Assembly: GCA_016932145.1 (NCBI GenBank)
Contig: JAFGDI010000249.1
Span: 1 to 5,865, forward strand
Reading direction: 5' to 3'
Length of the DNA: 5,865 bases
Origin: Sedimentisphaerales bacterium
Lineage (GTDB): Bacteria > Planctomycetota > Phycisphaerae > Sedimentisphaerales > SM23-30
This document shows positions 1 to 5,842 of this stretch, piece after piece (within the stretch, counting starts at the first letter, position 1; each line of letters begins with the position of its first letter). The translations under genes were made by a program, and so were the position numbers. The notes beneath the pieces are model-generated. The model had not been told where the DNA came from, ran no database searches, and was given only the letters and a program-made list of their open reading frames with translations.

Positions 1-75
1 ACAGAGATATTTCAATTTATCAGATACTCACCGCCGCACCGCCTTAAAAACCAGGTTGAGCAGCAACACCGCAGC

Positions 76-92
76 CCCGAAGCGAGTTCGGG
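76..92 (+). other. Small hairpin upstream of the M50 gene
   Basis: The arms CCCGAA (76-81) and TTCGGG (87-92) are perfectly complementary around a five-base loop (GCGAG). The sequence after it is ATTTAGGA, with only three T, so it is at best a weak intrinsic terminator for whatever lies upstream. It could also be a chance six-base stem. Confidence 0.3.
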
Positions 93-94
93 AT

Positions 95-124
95 TTAGGA
101 ATACCTCAACTTATGATTTATTAT
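95..124 (+). promoter_or_regulatory. Weak candidate promoter for the M50/HlyD gene
   Basis: A -10-like TATTAT (119-124, five of six matches to TATAAT) lies 18 bases after TTAGGA (95-100, only three of six matches to TTGACA). The box sits in an AT-rich patch (111-127) and would give a 5' leader of about 50 bases. The -35 element is poor, so this is only the best available candidate between the possible upstream stop and the start at 181. Confidence 0.25.
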
Positions 125-180
125 AACCGTATGAACGGTGAGGAAGGATTCAGTAGTAAACTGGAAAACAGTGAGACGAT

Positions 181-2379
181 ATGGCAGAGAGCAGTACAAA
201 TTCATTTTCTGATGCCCAGCTTATGCCGCGTGTACGGCCGGAGCTGAAGGTGTATCCGCAAGTATATGATGGCCAGCCGTATTGGGTATATAAAGACCCA
301 ATGAGCCTGCGATATTATCGCTTTAATCGTGAAGAGCATTATATAATTGAGCAATTATCAGAAAATGTAACGCTGGGCGAGCTGATCGAACGGCACAGGA
401 AGAAGTTCAATGGCGAGCAGATAAAGCCCGGTCAGGTGGCGGATTTTATTCGGTCACTAATGCAGAAGAATATTCTGATTGCGAGCCATCCAGATAGAGA
501 TGAGATATTTTTCCGGTCGTCGAAGCGGACATATAAGAAGAAGCTGTTTGGCCAGATAATGAACTTTTTGTTTTTGAAGATACCGCTGTTCGATCCGGAT
601 AAGATATTTAATAAGAGCATAGAGAAGCTGCGATTCATCTGGACGACTGGCTTTTTCATTTTTTATCTGGTCTTACTGGCAGTGGCCGGCGGATTAGTAT
701 TGCATCGCTGGCAGGATTTTGTAGTGATGTTTCAGAGCAATTTTTTTACGATCTGGAATATACCGGTACTGTTCGCGGCGATCTGGTTGACGAAAGTATT
801 ACATGAATTTGGTCATGGGTTTACCTGCAAGCATTATGGCGGCGAGGTACATGAGATCGGATTTCTGCTGCTGGTATTTATGCCGATGCTATATTGCAAT
901 ATTACCGATTCGTGGATATTTCGTAATAAGCTGCATCGGGTAATGGCTACGGCGGCGGGGATATTAACCGAGCTGTTCATTGCGGCGATAGCGTCGATAA
1001 TATGGTATTTCACAGATCAGCCGGGCTTTATACATGCGTTCTGTTTTAATATAATAATAGCCTGCTCAATTTCAACGATAATGTTCAATGCCAACCCGCT
1101 GATGAAGTTTGATGGCTACTATATTGTAATGGACCTGATGGAGATACCGAACCTGCGTAAGCGAGCGTCAGATGCTATAACCAATGTATGGGTGAAATAT
1201 ATATTTGGCGGCCGGCCACTCGAGGCAGCGGAAGAGCACAGATATAAGATGATATTTCCACTGTATGCGGTATTTGCATTTATCTATCGGATATTTTTAT
1301 GTTTTTCGATCACCTTTATGATCTATCTATTCTTCAAGTCGATGCGGCTGGAGACTCTGGGTCGTCTGTTATTAGTGGCCTCAGTAGTAAGTATGATCGC
1401 ATTTCCATTTATAAAAGGCGGAACCATGATCTTTTCACGCAAAGATGCCCTGGGCATAACAAATAATCGGCTGCTGATATTACTGGCGATAATGGTAGTA
1501 TTTTTGGGGCTGACAATGTTCATACCGTTTAAGCAGGAAGTAACTCTGAACTTCATATTGGAGCCAGGTCAATTGCAATGGCTGCGGACAGAAGTGCCGG
1601 GTAAAGTAGTATTGACCGATGTGGTAAAGCAAGGTAAATGGCTCAAGCCCGGTACACTGGCAGCGACGATAGAGAACCCGCTGCTGTTGAGCGAACTCCG
1701 TAGTGTTCAGGCGGAACTGGAACAGGCGAAAATCGACCGGACTAATGCCCATAATATGGGGTTGCCAGAATTGACGGCGCGCTATGAAAGTCAGATAGTG
1801 TCGTTGAATGAACAGTTGAATATGATCCGGAGCCAACTGGAGAAGCTCAATATAATAGTGCCCTTTGAAGGTCAGGTACTCAGCCAGAAGGCGGAACTCG
1901 ATAAGATACGAGATGGCTATGTATTAGAGGGACGCCCCCTGCTGCTATTGGCTGACACGCGCCGGTATGAAGCCAAAGTGCTGATACCGGAAAATACCCT
2001 TTCGCGGATAAGCGGCTTGAAAGATTCTCAGCCGACCGCCGAGCTGATGTTATATGGTTTTGCCGATGAGACCTTTACCGGGAAAGTGGTGTCGGTATCA
2101 TCTCATTGTGAATATGATATGGGTCAGTTCGCCGAGAGATTGGCCTTGAGTAATAAGGTGGGTGGTGAGGTATTGACCGAATATGATGCGGCTACAGGTA
2201 AGGAAAAGCCCGTAGAGGCGGTATATGAAATGACAATAGCTCTGGACCAGGATCAGTTCAACGACCCGGCGTTAGCCTATATGTCCGGTCGGGTGCGGAT
2301 CGACTGCGGTAAGGCAACACTATATAGCTGGTGCAAAGATTCACTACTACGATTCATATCACTGGATGTCTGGCTCTAG
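181..2379 (+). CDS. PqqD-like / M50 site-2 metalloprotease / HlyD adaptor fusion membrane protein
   Basis: A 732-residue integral membrane protein with three parts. Residues ~15-100 look like a PqqD-type winged helix (conserved feel of YWVYKDPMSLRYYRFN, then helices to about 98). Residues ~150-450 form a multi-pass M50 core: HEFGH at 208-212 supplies the two His ligands and catalytic Glu, and NPLMKFDGYY (305-314) supplies the third ligand, Asp311. All are intact, so activity is expected. Residues ~470-710 resemble a HlyD-type adaptor: a lipoyl half-motif (472-500), a short coiled coil (~503-555), the second half-motif (558-567), then a beta region ending SGRVRIDCGK (702-711). The C-terminal tail looks family-typical, so the gene seems full length. 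TGA at 172-174 in frame makes ATG 181 the first possible start; GTGA (171-174) is a weak Shine-Dalgarno. Known relatives sit next to HlyD or efflux genes; a role in peptide processing or export is inference. Confidence 0.93.
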   Translation: MAESSTNSFSDAQLMPRVRPELKVYPQVYDGQPYWVYKDPMSLRYYRFNREEHYIIEQLSENVTLGELIERHRKKFNGEQIKPGQVADFIRSLMQKNILIASHPDRDEIFFRSSKRTYKKKLFGQIMNFLFLKIPLFDPDKIFNKSIEKLRFIWTTGFFIFYLVLLAVAGGLVLHRWQDFVVMFQSNFFTIWNIPVLFAAIWLTKVLHEFGHGFTCKHYGGEVHEIGFLLLVFMPMLYCNITDSWIFRNKLHRVMATAAGILTELFIAAIASIIWYFTDQPGFIHAFCFNIIIACSISTIMFNANPLMKFDGYYIVMDLMEIPNLRKRASDAITNVWVKYIFGGRPLEAAEEHRYKMIFPLYAVFAFIYRIFLCFSITFMIYLFFKSMRLETLGRLLLVASVVSMIAFPFIKGGTMIFSRKDALGITNNRLLILLAIMVVFLGLTMFIPFKQEVTLNFILEPGQLQWLRTEVPGKVVLTDVVKQGKWLKPGTLAATIENPLLLSELRSVQAELEQAKIDRTNAHNMGLPELTARYESQIVSLNEQLNMIRSQLEKLNIIVPFEGQVLSQKAELDKIRDGYVLEGRPLLLLADTRRYEAKVLIPENTLSRISGLKDSQPTAELMLYGFADETFTGKVVSVSSHCEYDMGQFAERLALSNKVGGEVLTEYDAATGKEKPVEAVYEMTIALDQDQFNDPALAYMSGRVRIDCGKATLYSWCKDSLLRFISLDVWL

Positions 2380-2380
2380 G

Positions 2381-2401
2381 TGCTTACGCCGCACGGGCGA
2401 A
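2381..2401 (+). repeat. Left arm of 21-bp inverted repeat (head copy 1)
   Basis: It begins two bases after the M50 gene stop codon and reads TGCTTACGCCGCAC then GGGCGAA. The reverse complement of 2727-2747 matches it at 20 of 21 bases (G versus A at the fifteenth). It is the same head element as in the direct-repeat units, but with GCAC in place of GGAC. Confidence 0.85.
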
Positions 2402-2402
2402 A

Positions 2403-2436
2403 CAGTGCGTGCCAGCACGCACTGAGGATTATTTTA
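2403..2436 (+). terminator. Hairpin terminator candidate 1 after the M50 gene
   Basis: CAGTGCGTGC (2403-2412) is followed after two bases by its exact complement (2415-2424), realistically a nine-base stem with a four-base loop. The stem is followed by AGGATTATTTTAG, containing a T-rich stretch (2429-2435). It begins 24 bases past the TAG at 2377-2379. The T tract starts four bases after the stem, so termination may be partial. Confidence 0.6.
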
Positions 2437-2454
2437 GTTGTAACTATTTGTATG

Positions 2455-2483
2455 GGCGATTCCCGTTGGGAATCGCCAGTTTT
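2455..2483 (+). terminator. Rho-independent terminator candidate 2 after the M50 gene
   Basis: GGCGATTCCC (2455-2464) and its perfect complement (2468-2477) flank a three-base loop GTT, giving a ten-base stem. AGTTTTG follows, with four T at 2480-2483. This is the stronger of two tandem hairpins after the M50 gene. In the minus direction the stem is followed by CATACAAATAG, which has no T run, so it is oriented for the plus-strand gene. Confidence 0.7.
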
Positions 2484-2497
2484 GTGTTGGAGTTGGG

Positions 2498-2612
2498 GTC
2501 CTTACGCCGGACGGGCGGGACTTGCCGGGGCGACTGGGGGGATTGGGCTGGTCTTGTTTGGGGGGTTGGCGGTGTCAGATTGATTTGCCGAGCTGGGGCT
2601 CGGCGTTCCCAG
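2498..2612 (+). repeat. Repeat unit 1 (complete, 115 bp)
   Basis: The unit has the head at 2499-2519 (with GGG rather than GAA at its end), then GACTTGCC, then the G-run body 2527-2576 with runs of four, six, three and six G. A seven-base linker (2577-2583 region) differs from unit 3 by substitutions and one extra base, and the tail hairpin at 2587-2604 is followed by GTTCCCAG. The extra base changes any reading frame relative to unit 3. Confidence 0.85.
2587..2604. other. Tail hairpin of repeat unit 1
   Basis: GCCGAGC (2587-2593) and GCTCGGC (2598-2604) form a perfect seven-base stem with loop TGGG. The following sequence is GTTCCCAGG on the plus strand and AAATCAAT on the minus strand, so there is no proper T tract either way. 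It is therefore not called a terminator. CTGGG and CCCAG (2593-2597, 2608-2612) offer a competing pairing. Confidence 0.7.
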
Positions 2613-2641
2613 GTCCTTACGCCGGACGGGCGAATATTGCC
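2613..2641 (+). repeat. Repeat unit 2 (head only)
   Basis: The head GTCCTTACGCCGGACGGG continues to CGAATATTGCC and then departs from the pattern at 2642. It follows unit 1 directly at a 115-base period. The body and hairpin are replaced by unrelated sequence. Confidence 0.8.
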
Positions 2642-2726
2642 TGTGGCGACTGTTTAGATTGTATCGTGTGGGTTTGAAGCTGACAGCAGTATTAAATGGT
2701 CAGGCAAATGGCGTGAGTGATAATGA
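2642..2726. other. Non-repeat spacer inside the array
   Basis: This is about 85 bases of sequence with no match to the other units. It has fewer G runs and looks like ordinary intergenic DNA. I see no tRNA fold, no convincing promoter pair and no coding frame with a ribosome binding site. It separates the head of unit 2 from the inverted head copy at 2727. Confidence 0.5.
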
Positions 2727-2747
2727 TTCGCCTGTGCGGCGTAAGCA
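2727..2747 (-). repeat. Right arm of 21-bp inverted repeat (inverted head copy)
   Basis: On the minus strand it reads TGCTTACGCCGCAC then AGGCGAA, matching 2381-2401 at 20 of 21 bases. It abuts, and by a few bases overlaps, the head of unit 3 in opposite orientation, making a head-to-head junction around GGCGTAAGCACCGCC (2738-2752). Confidence 0.85.
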
Positions 2748-2748
2748 C

Positions 2749-2855
2749 CGCCGGGCGGGCGAATATTGCCGGGGCTACTGGGGGGATTGGGCTGGTCTTG
2801 TTTGGGGGGTTGGCGGTGTCTGGTAATTTGCCGAGCTGGGGCTCGGCGTTCCCAG
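2749..2855 (+). repeat. Repeat unit 3
   Basis: The partial head from 2749 (CGCCGGGCGGGCGAATATT) is followed by the G-run body 2771-2820, which is nearly identical to unit 1, and a hairpin at 2830-2847. The first bases of the head are replaced by the inverted copy next to it, as if a rearrangement had joined two oppositely oriented elements here. Confidence 0.85.
2830..2847. other. Tail hairpin of repeat unit 3
   Basis: GCCGAGC (2830-2836) pairs with GCTCGGC (2841-2847) around TGGG, the same as in unit 1. On the minus strand it lies about 41 bases past the stop of the toroid gene and is followed by AAATTACC. It could slow RNA degradation or weakly aid termination of the minus operon, but no T tract supports a standard terminator. 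Confidence 0.6.
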
Positions 2856-2920
2856 GTCGTTACGCCGGGCGGGCGAATATTGCCGGGGCTACTGGGGGGA
2901 TTGGGCTGGATTGTTTGGGG
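2856..2920 (+). repeat. Repeat unit 4 (truncated, enters the minus-strand gene)
   Basis: The head is GTCGTTACGCCGGGCGGG (from 2856). The body matches unit 3 from 2863 through about 2909, then diverges gradually (GGATTGTTTGGGG) and is lost near 2920. Positions 2889-2920 lie within the 3' end of the minus-strand toroid gene, including its stop codon. Confidence 0.8.
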
Positions 2921-5147
2921 TGATGGGTGATTTTTCCAGGGTGTTAAGGTCGAAGGTTCCGTAGGTTTGCAGGAATCTGGTTAAGGGTTCCAGATGAGCG
3001 GCGTAGTTCCAGCTCAGGCATTGCATGACACCGAGTCTTCTGGGTACGGTAATGGAGAATGCTTCGAGTTGCAGGCCGGTGGGTTTACCGGGATATAATT
3101 TACCGTCCCAGTTCATCGACTGCTTGGTATTGTGCAGGAGCAGTCGGGTGATATGCAGATAGTATTTATCGTTGGTGAGCAGATAGAGCCGGTAATAATG
3201 ATAAGCGGAAAAGGCCAGTCCCAGATCGGCGGCCGAATGGCCGGTAGCGATGATCGTCTGTCCGATAATGCTTTTATTAGCGGGGAAATGGGTAGCCGGT
3301 GCATCGAGTTCGGCGGGCACTTCATAACAATAAGACCAGGTGATGGTATATTCAGCGGCCTGAATGGCGGCTGCGAGCCAGCGTTCCTCGCCAGTGAGGT
3401 CATAGAGAGCGATAAAGGCATAAAGAGCCTCCTGTCCGGATTCTCGATCAATTACATTGGGATTATCAATAACACAACCGATATAATTATAGGGCAAATG
3501 AATATTAGTCCAGGCGAAGTTAGCTGCTTTGAGGGCGGCATTTTTATATTTTTCCTGACTGGTGGCCCGGTATAGTTCTGCCAGATAGGTAATAGCACAG
3601 GTCGTAGTAAATTTGCTGGTGTTTGTGGGTATGTGCCGGTTATTATTGAGCTGATGGTTATAAGCGAGGAAATAGCTGCCATCATTATTCTGATTATCGC
3701 AGAGCCAGTCGCCGAATCGTGTGCAGGCTTCGAGCCATTGAGGTTTAGCGTTATCCTTTTGCTTCATGAACTGCCATGCCTGTAGCAAAGAGCCCATACC
3801 ACCACAAGCGACGCGCAGAGCTGAGCCGCCGGAGTTATTATCGGCAATTCTCCATGCCCCGGCAGCTTCTGTGCCATTGGCAGGGTCATACCAGGTACGG
3901 GGCAGACCAGAGGGCAGAAGCGAAGAATCGGCCCAGAAATCGAGTATGGCACTGGCACGATCAATACCCTGAGTATTATTATCGGCGAGTGCCTGCCAGA
4001 GCCAGGAAGCGGCGTTAGCCGTTTGCCGTCCGATAAAGCCGCTCTGGTAATTATAGGCGCGTACCTTACCTTCAGGTAAAAAGACAGAGAAAGGCAGTCC
4101 GGGTACATCGTAGCCGGTGCCGGCTTTATCGGCTGGCGTGTAATAATAGTCGAGAGTATTGAGCAGGCCAGAGTATATCTGTTTTAGCGGCACTTGATAA
4201 ACTGGCGGCTGATATAAGTCAAATGCTCGTCGCCACGAAGCACTGACGGCCTGGGCATAGTCAGTTGTCTGGCCAAAATCTAGTATAAGGTGATATTGTT
4301 GCTTGAGTCCTTTACGAACGGGGTGAGAGCGATTAGCCCATGAATTTTGCCTGGGTCCGGATGTAAGATGATTTTTTTGCCCTTCAGAGCCAGGGAACAT
4401 AAATAATAAGGAAGTAGAATTTTCACAGCCAACACCGAGCGAGCCGGTGAGCAATCTTTCATCAGTAATACTGTCAGGTCCGCGATCAGCGGCTATGGTA
4501 GCTGGCAAAGCCTTGTAATGGAGGAGAGAAACAACCGAGCCATTGCCTTTATGGCGGGCCATAACCAGGGGCAAGGGCAGTCTGTCTTCACGGAAGATGA
4601 AATATTGGTCGCGTGGGTCAGCGGCTAATACGCCGGGCATTTTAATGTCGAAGTTATTTTTATACCAGATGCCGGGCACAAAATAATCGTGGTCGGTAAT
4701 AATATCAGAGCGTGAGATCTGCAAGCCAAAGAGCGAGTTGAACGACTTATCGATCTGGAGAGCGGTTTTAACTTCAACTGTTCTTTCGAGCCAGAATCCG
4801 GAATTGGCAATGGGGCGATAGGTATCGGTGAATTCAAACTGGCTGCCTTTACCGGCGAGCATAATTCCCGAACAGGCGATACCATCTGCGAGTTGATAAA
4901 AGCGGTTATATATTCCGTAAGATTCAACGCCATCGACCATGATCATGAGCGGGCGACCGATCTTATGGCTATTGTATATTGTGTCCTGCGATTTGATAAC
5001 CAGGCCATAGCCCAGTTTGCTGGTACCGGCGAGACTGAGAGTATTATAGCCGGACTTTATGGTAACGGCAATGCCGGGGATATCGGTATCAGCTCCGAGC
5101 CAGGCCGAGAGTAATAACAAAGTAAGGGTCAGATTTTTCAGGAACAT
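2889..5147 (-). CDS. Secreted two-domain protein with C-terminal alpha/alpha-toroid, probable carbohydrate-active enzyme of unknown family
   Basis: A 752-residue protein. Residues 1-19 look like a Sec signal peptide (one Lys, hydrophobic stretch LTLTLLLLSAW, cleavage likely after WLGA). Residues ~22-300 are beta-rich with no motif I can name. Residues ~320-735 show repeated helix pairs typical of (alpha/alpha)6 toroids, for example DNQNNDGSYFLAYN (484-497), DRESGQEALYAFIALYD (567-583) and GHSAADLGLAFSAYHYY (636-652). These folds occur in glycoside hydrolases, polysaccharide lyases and uronate epimerases; no family or catalytic residue is assigned. ATG 5145-5147 is supported by AGGTAGGTG just upstream and by the signal peptide beginning at that Met. 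It is the second gene of an operon, seven bases after the membrane-protein gene. Its last nine or ten residues (TPNNPAQSPQ) and TAG stop come from repeat unit 4, so the native C-terminus may have been altered. The toroid call is fairly sure; substrate and reaction are not. Confidence 0.87.
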   Translation of the reverse strand: MFLKNLTLTLLLLSAWLGADTDIPGIAVTIKSGYNTLSLAGTSKLGYGLVIKSQDTIYNSHKIGRPLMIMVDGVESYGIYNRFYQLADGIACSGIMLAGKGSQFEFTDTYRPIANSGFWLERTVEVKTALQIDKSFNSLFGLQISRSDIITDHDYFVPGIWYKNNFDIKMPGVLAADPRDQYFIFREDRLPLPLVMARHKGNGSVVSLLHYKALPATIAADRGPDSITDERLLTGSLGVGCENSTSLLFMFPGSEGQKNHLTSGPRQNSWANRSHPVRKGLKQQYHLILDFGQTTDYAQAVSASWRRAFDLYQPPVYQVPLKQIYSGLLNTLDYYYTPADKAGTGYDVPGLPFSVFLPEGKVRAYNYQSGFIGRQTANAASWLWQALADNNTQGIDRASAILDFWADSSLLPSGLPRTWYDPANGTEAAGAWRIADNNSGGSALRVACGGMGSLLQAWQFMKQKDNAKPQWLEACTRFGDWLCDNQNNDGSYFLAYNHQLNNNRHIPTNTSKFTTTCAITYLAELYRATSQEKYKNAALKAANFAWTNIHLPYNYIGCVIDNPNVIDRESGQEALYAFIALYDLTGEERWLAAAIQAAEYTITWSYCYEVPAELDAPATHFPANKSIIGQTIIATGHSAADLGLAFSAYHYYRLYLLTNDKYYLHITRLLLHNTKQSMNWDGKLYPGKPTGLQLEAFSITVPRRLGVMQCLSWNYAAHLEPLTRFLQTYGTFDLNTLEKSPITPNNPAQSPQ

Positions 5148-5151
5148 AATG

Positions 5152-5160
5152 CACCTACCT
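5152..5160 (-). promoter_or_regulatory. Ribosome binding site overlapping the upstream stop codon
   Basis: On the minus strand AGGTAGGTG precedes CATT and the ATG of the toroid gene. The TAG in its centre (5155-5157) is the stop codon of the membrane-protein gene. Ribosomes finishing the first gene therefore stop on the second gene's start signal, the usual arrangement for translational coupling. Confidence 0.75.
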
Positions 5161-5766
5161 CACCATCTGCTTTCGTTGGTTCAGGTTTAAATATATGACT
5201 GCCAGGCCGGCACCAATAATATCAGCGATAAGGTCGAGTGAAGTATTGAGATAGTCGCCAACCCCACTTTCGGGTACAGCCAGAGTAACGAAGAATTCGA
5301 GTATTTCATTAACGGCCCCAATACCCAGGCCGGCCATTGCCAGGATAAGCCAGAGGGCAAATCCGCCTTTGCGGTCATTGCGATAGGGCCTGATCAGTTG
5401 TTCACAGAGTAAGGTAGTCATGCCAAAGCCCCAGATGTGTACAAACTGGTCATAGCGGAATATTGGCAGAGAATCGCTCAGTGGCAAAAGAATGAGTTCG
5501 TAGAGTCTGACATCTCCCAGATAAAAAGCACCACCGGCCATATGCAGCATTCCCCAGAAACTAAGCCCCCATAAGAGCAGGCGGGAATAGCCCACGACGG
5601 CATGGGTCATGCCCACAGCTACTGCGGCGGCGAGTACGACAGCGAGATAAATAATGAATTCATAATTCATGTAGGCGATATAATACGCGCCGAATCCCAG
5701 CATTATGCTAAGGTTAAAGCAGACCAGCGGTTTAAGTGAAGTGGCAGTATTTGATTTAGTCGGCAT
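5155..5766 (-). CDS. DUF2238/YjdF-like integral membrane protein
   Basis: A 203-residue protein with about six hydrophobic helices: roughly 12-33, 36-58, 62-83, 107-124, 136-163 and 177-195. Motifs in and between them are HMAGG (75-79), YDQFVH (105-110), NEILEF (153-158) and DLIADIIGAG (178-187). This order of an early His-x-x-Gly-Gly, a YD..VH, an acidic helix and a late D...D motif resembles DUF2238 (YjdF of E. coli, about 209 residues); VanZ-like proteins are a less likely alternative. The role of the family is not known to me. ATG 5764-5766 is the only plausible upstream start: reading back in frame there is no ATG, GTG or TTG before an in-frame TGA. The Shine-Dalgarno is weak (GGGT, 5774-5777). 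It is the first gene of the minus operon, so it may act at the membrane alongside the secreted toroid protein; that link is inference. Confidence 0.83.
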   Translation of the reverse strand: MPTKSNTATSLKPLVCFNLSIMLGFGAYYIAYMNYEFIIYLAVVLAAAVAVGMTHAVVGYSRLLLWGLSFWGMLHMAGGAFYLGDVRLYELILLPLSDSLPIFRYDQFVHIWGFGMTTLLCEQLIRPYRNDRKGGFALWLILAMAGLGIGAVNEILEFFVTLAVPESGVGDYLNTSLDLIADIIGAGLAVIYLNLNQRKQMVR

Positions 5767-5813
5767 TATCTGTACCCAGCACCAATGGCACTGTCATTGC
5801 TTTAACTCTTTGC

Positions 5814-5842
5814 ATTATAGTATGTTATCGATTTTGTAGCCA
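5814..5842 (-). promoter_or_regulatory. Candidate promoter of the minus-strand operon
   Basis: On the minus strand a perfect TATAAT occupies 5814-5819. The best -35 at a 17-base spacing is TGGCTA (5837-5842), matching only three of six bases. A better-looking TTGTTA (5844-5849) is 24 bases away, too far. The predicted start, near 5807, gives a leader of about 40 bases before the ATG at 5766. The strong -10 with a poor -35 suggests either a weak promoter or one helped by an activator. Confidence 0.5.

Larger units (their letters stand above)
1..180. other. Upstream leader region, possible 3' end of a preceding gene
   Basis: No gene can be assigned here with confidence. All three forward frames are open at the left edge, with stops at 45-47 (frame 3), 124-126 (frame 1) and 245-247 (frame 2). 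The frame-3 tail (ending ..YQILTAAPP) is the most natural candidate for the end of an upstream gene because it does not overlap the next gene, but 14 codons are too few to identify. After it lie a short hairpin (76-92), AT-rich DNA around 93-127 and a purine-rich stretch AGGAAGGA (141-148), which is too far from the ATG at 181 to be its ribosome binding site. Confidence 0.3.
2381..2920. repeat. Array of imperfect ~115-bp intergenic repeats
   Basis: This block fills nearly the whole convergent intergenic space. A full unit has a head (TTACGCCGGACGGGCGAA type), a G-run body and a tail hairpin. Unit 1 spans 2498-2612, unit 2 has the head only (2613-2641), unit 3 spans 2749-2855 and unit 4 is cut short (2856-2920). 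The unit 1 and unit 3 bodies (2527-2576 and 2771-2820) match at 49 of 50 bases, and the hairpin segments 2583-2615 and 2826-2858 differ only at the last base compared beyond them. Period is 115 between units 1 and 2, and 114 between units 3 and 4. A degenerate extra head lies at 2381-2401, and an inverted head at 2727-2747. I do not recognise the family. It resembles REP/BIME-type extragenic repeats in layout. Confidence 0.9.

Noticed and set aside
28..105. Minus-strand short frame ending in AAVLLLNLVFKAVRR and a stop, which looks like the tail of a membrane protein
   Set aside because: An in-frame TGA at 106-108 leaves only 25 codons with no start codon ATG, so it is at most a gene remnant and most likely chance.
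56..247. 63-codon plus-strand frame starting ATGAGCAGC-like upstream of and overlapping the M50 gene
   Set aside because: It overlaps the well-supported ATG at 181 by 67 bases, has no ribosome binding site or recognisable family, and the frame is simply open from the window edge.
2380..2583. 67-codon plus-strand frame through terminators and repeat unit 1
   Set aside because: No ribosome binding site is present, it crosses both hairpins, and its glycine-rich part is a translation of the repeat body.
2331..2657. 108-codon plus-strand frame running from the M50 3' end through the repeats
   Set aside because: It starts inside the M50 gene in another frame, crosses two terminator hairpins, and its sequence is a Cys/Gly/Arg-rich reading of repeat DNA.
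2381..2747. Insertion sequence with terminal inverted repeats
   Set aside because: The 367-bp interval has no transposase frame and no target-site duplication that I can see. The arms are also copies of a head element found elsewhere in the array, so only a repeat call is made.
2830..2847. Rho-independent terminator for the minus operon
   Set aside because: The stem is good, but on the minus strand it is followed by AAATTACC rather than a T tract.
2381..2920. CRISPR array
   Set aside because: Repeat units are about 115 bases with near-identical interiors, not short identical repeats separated by unique spacers of constant size.
3132..3575. 147-codon plus-strand frame opposite the toroid gene
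   Set aside because: It is antisense to a full-length minus gene with signal peptide and domain structure, and has no family resemblance, so it is a shadow frame.
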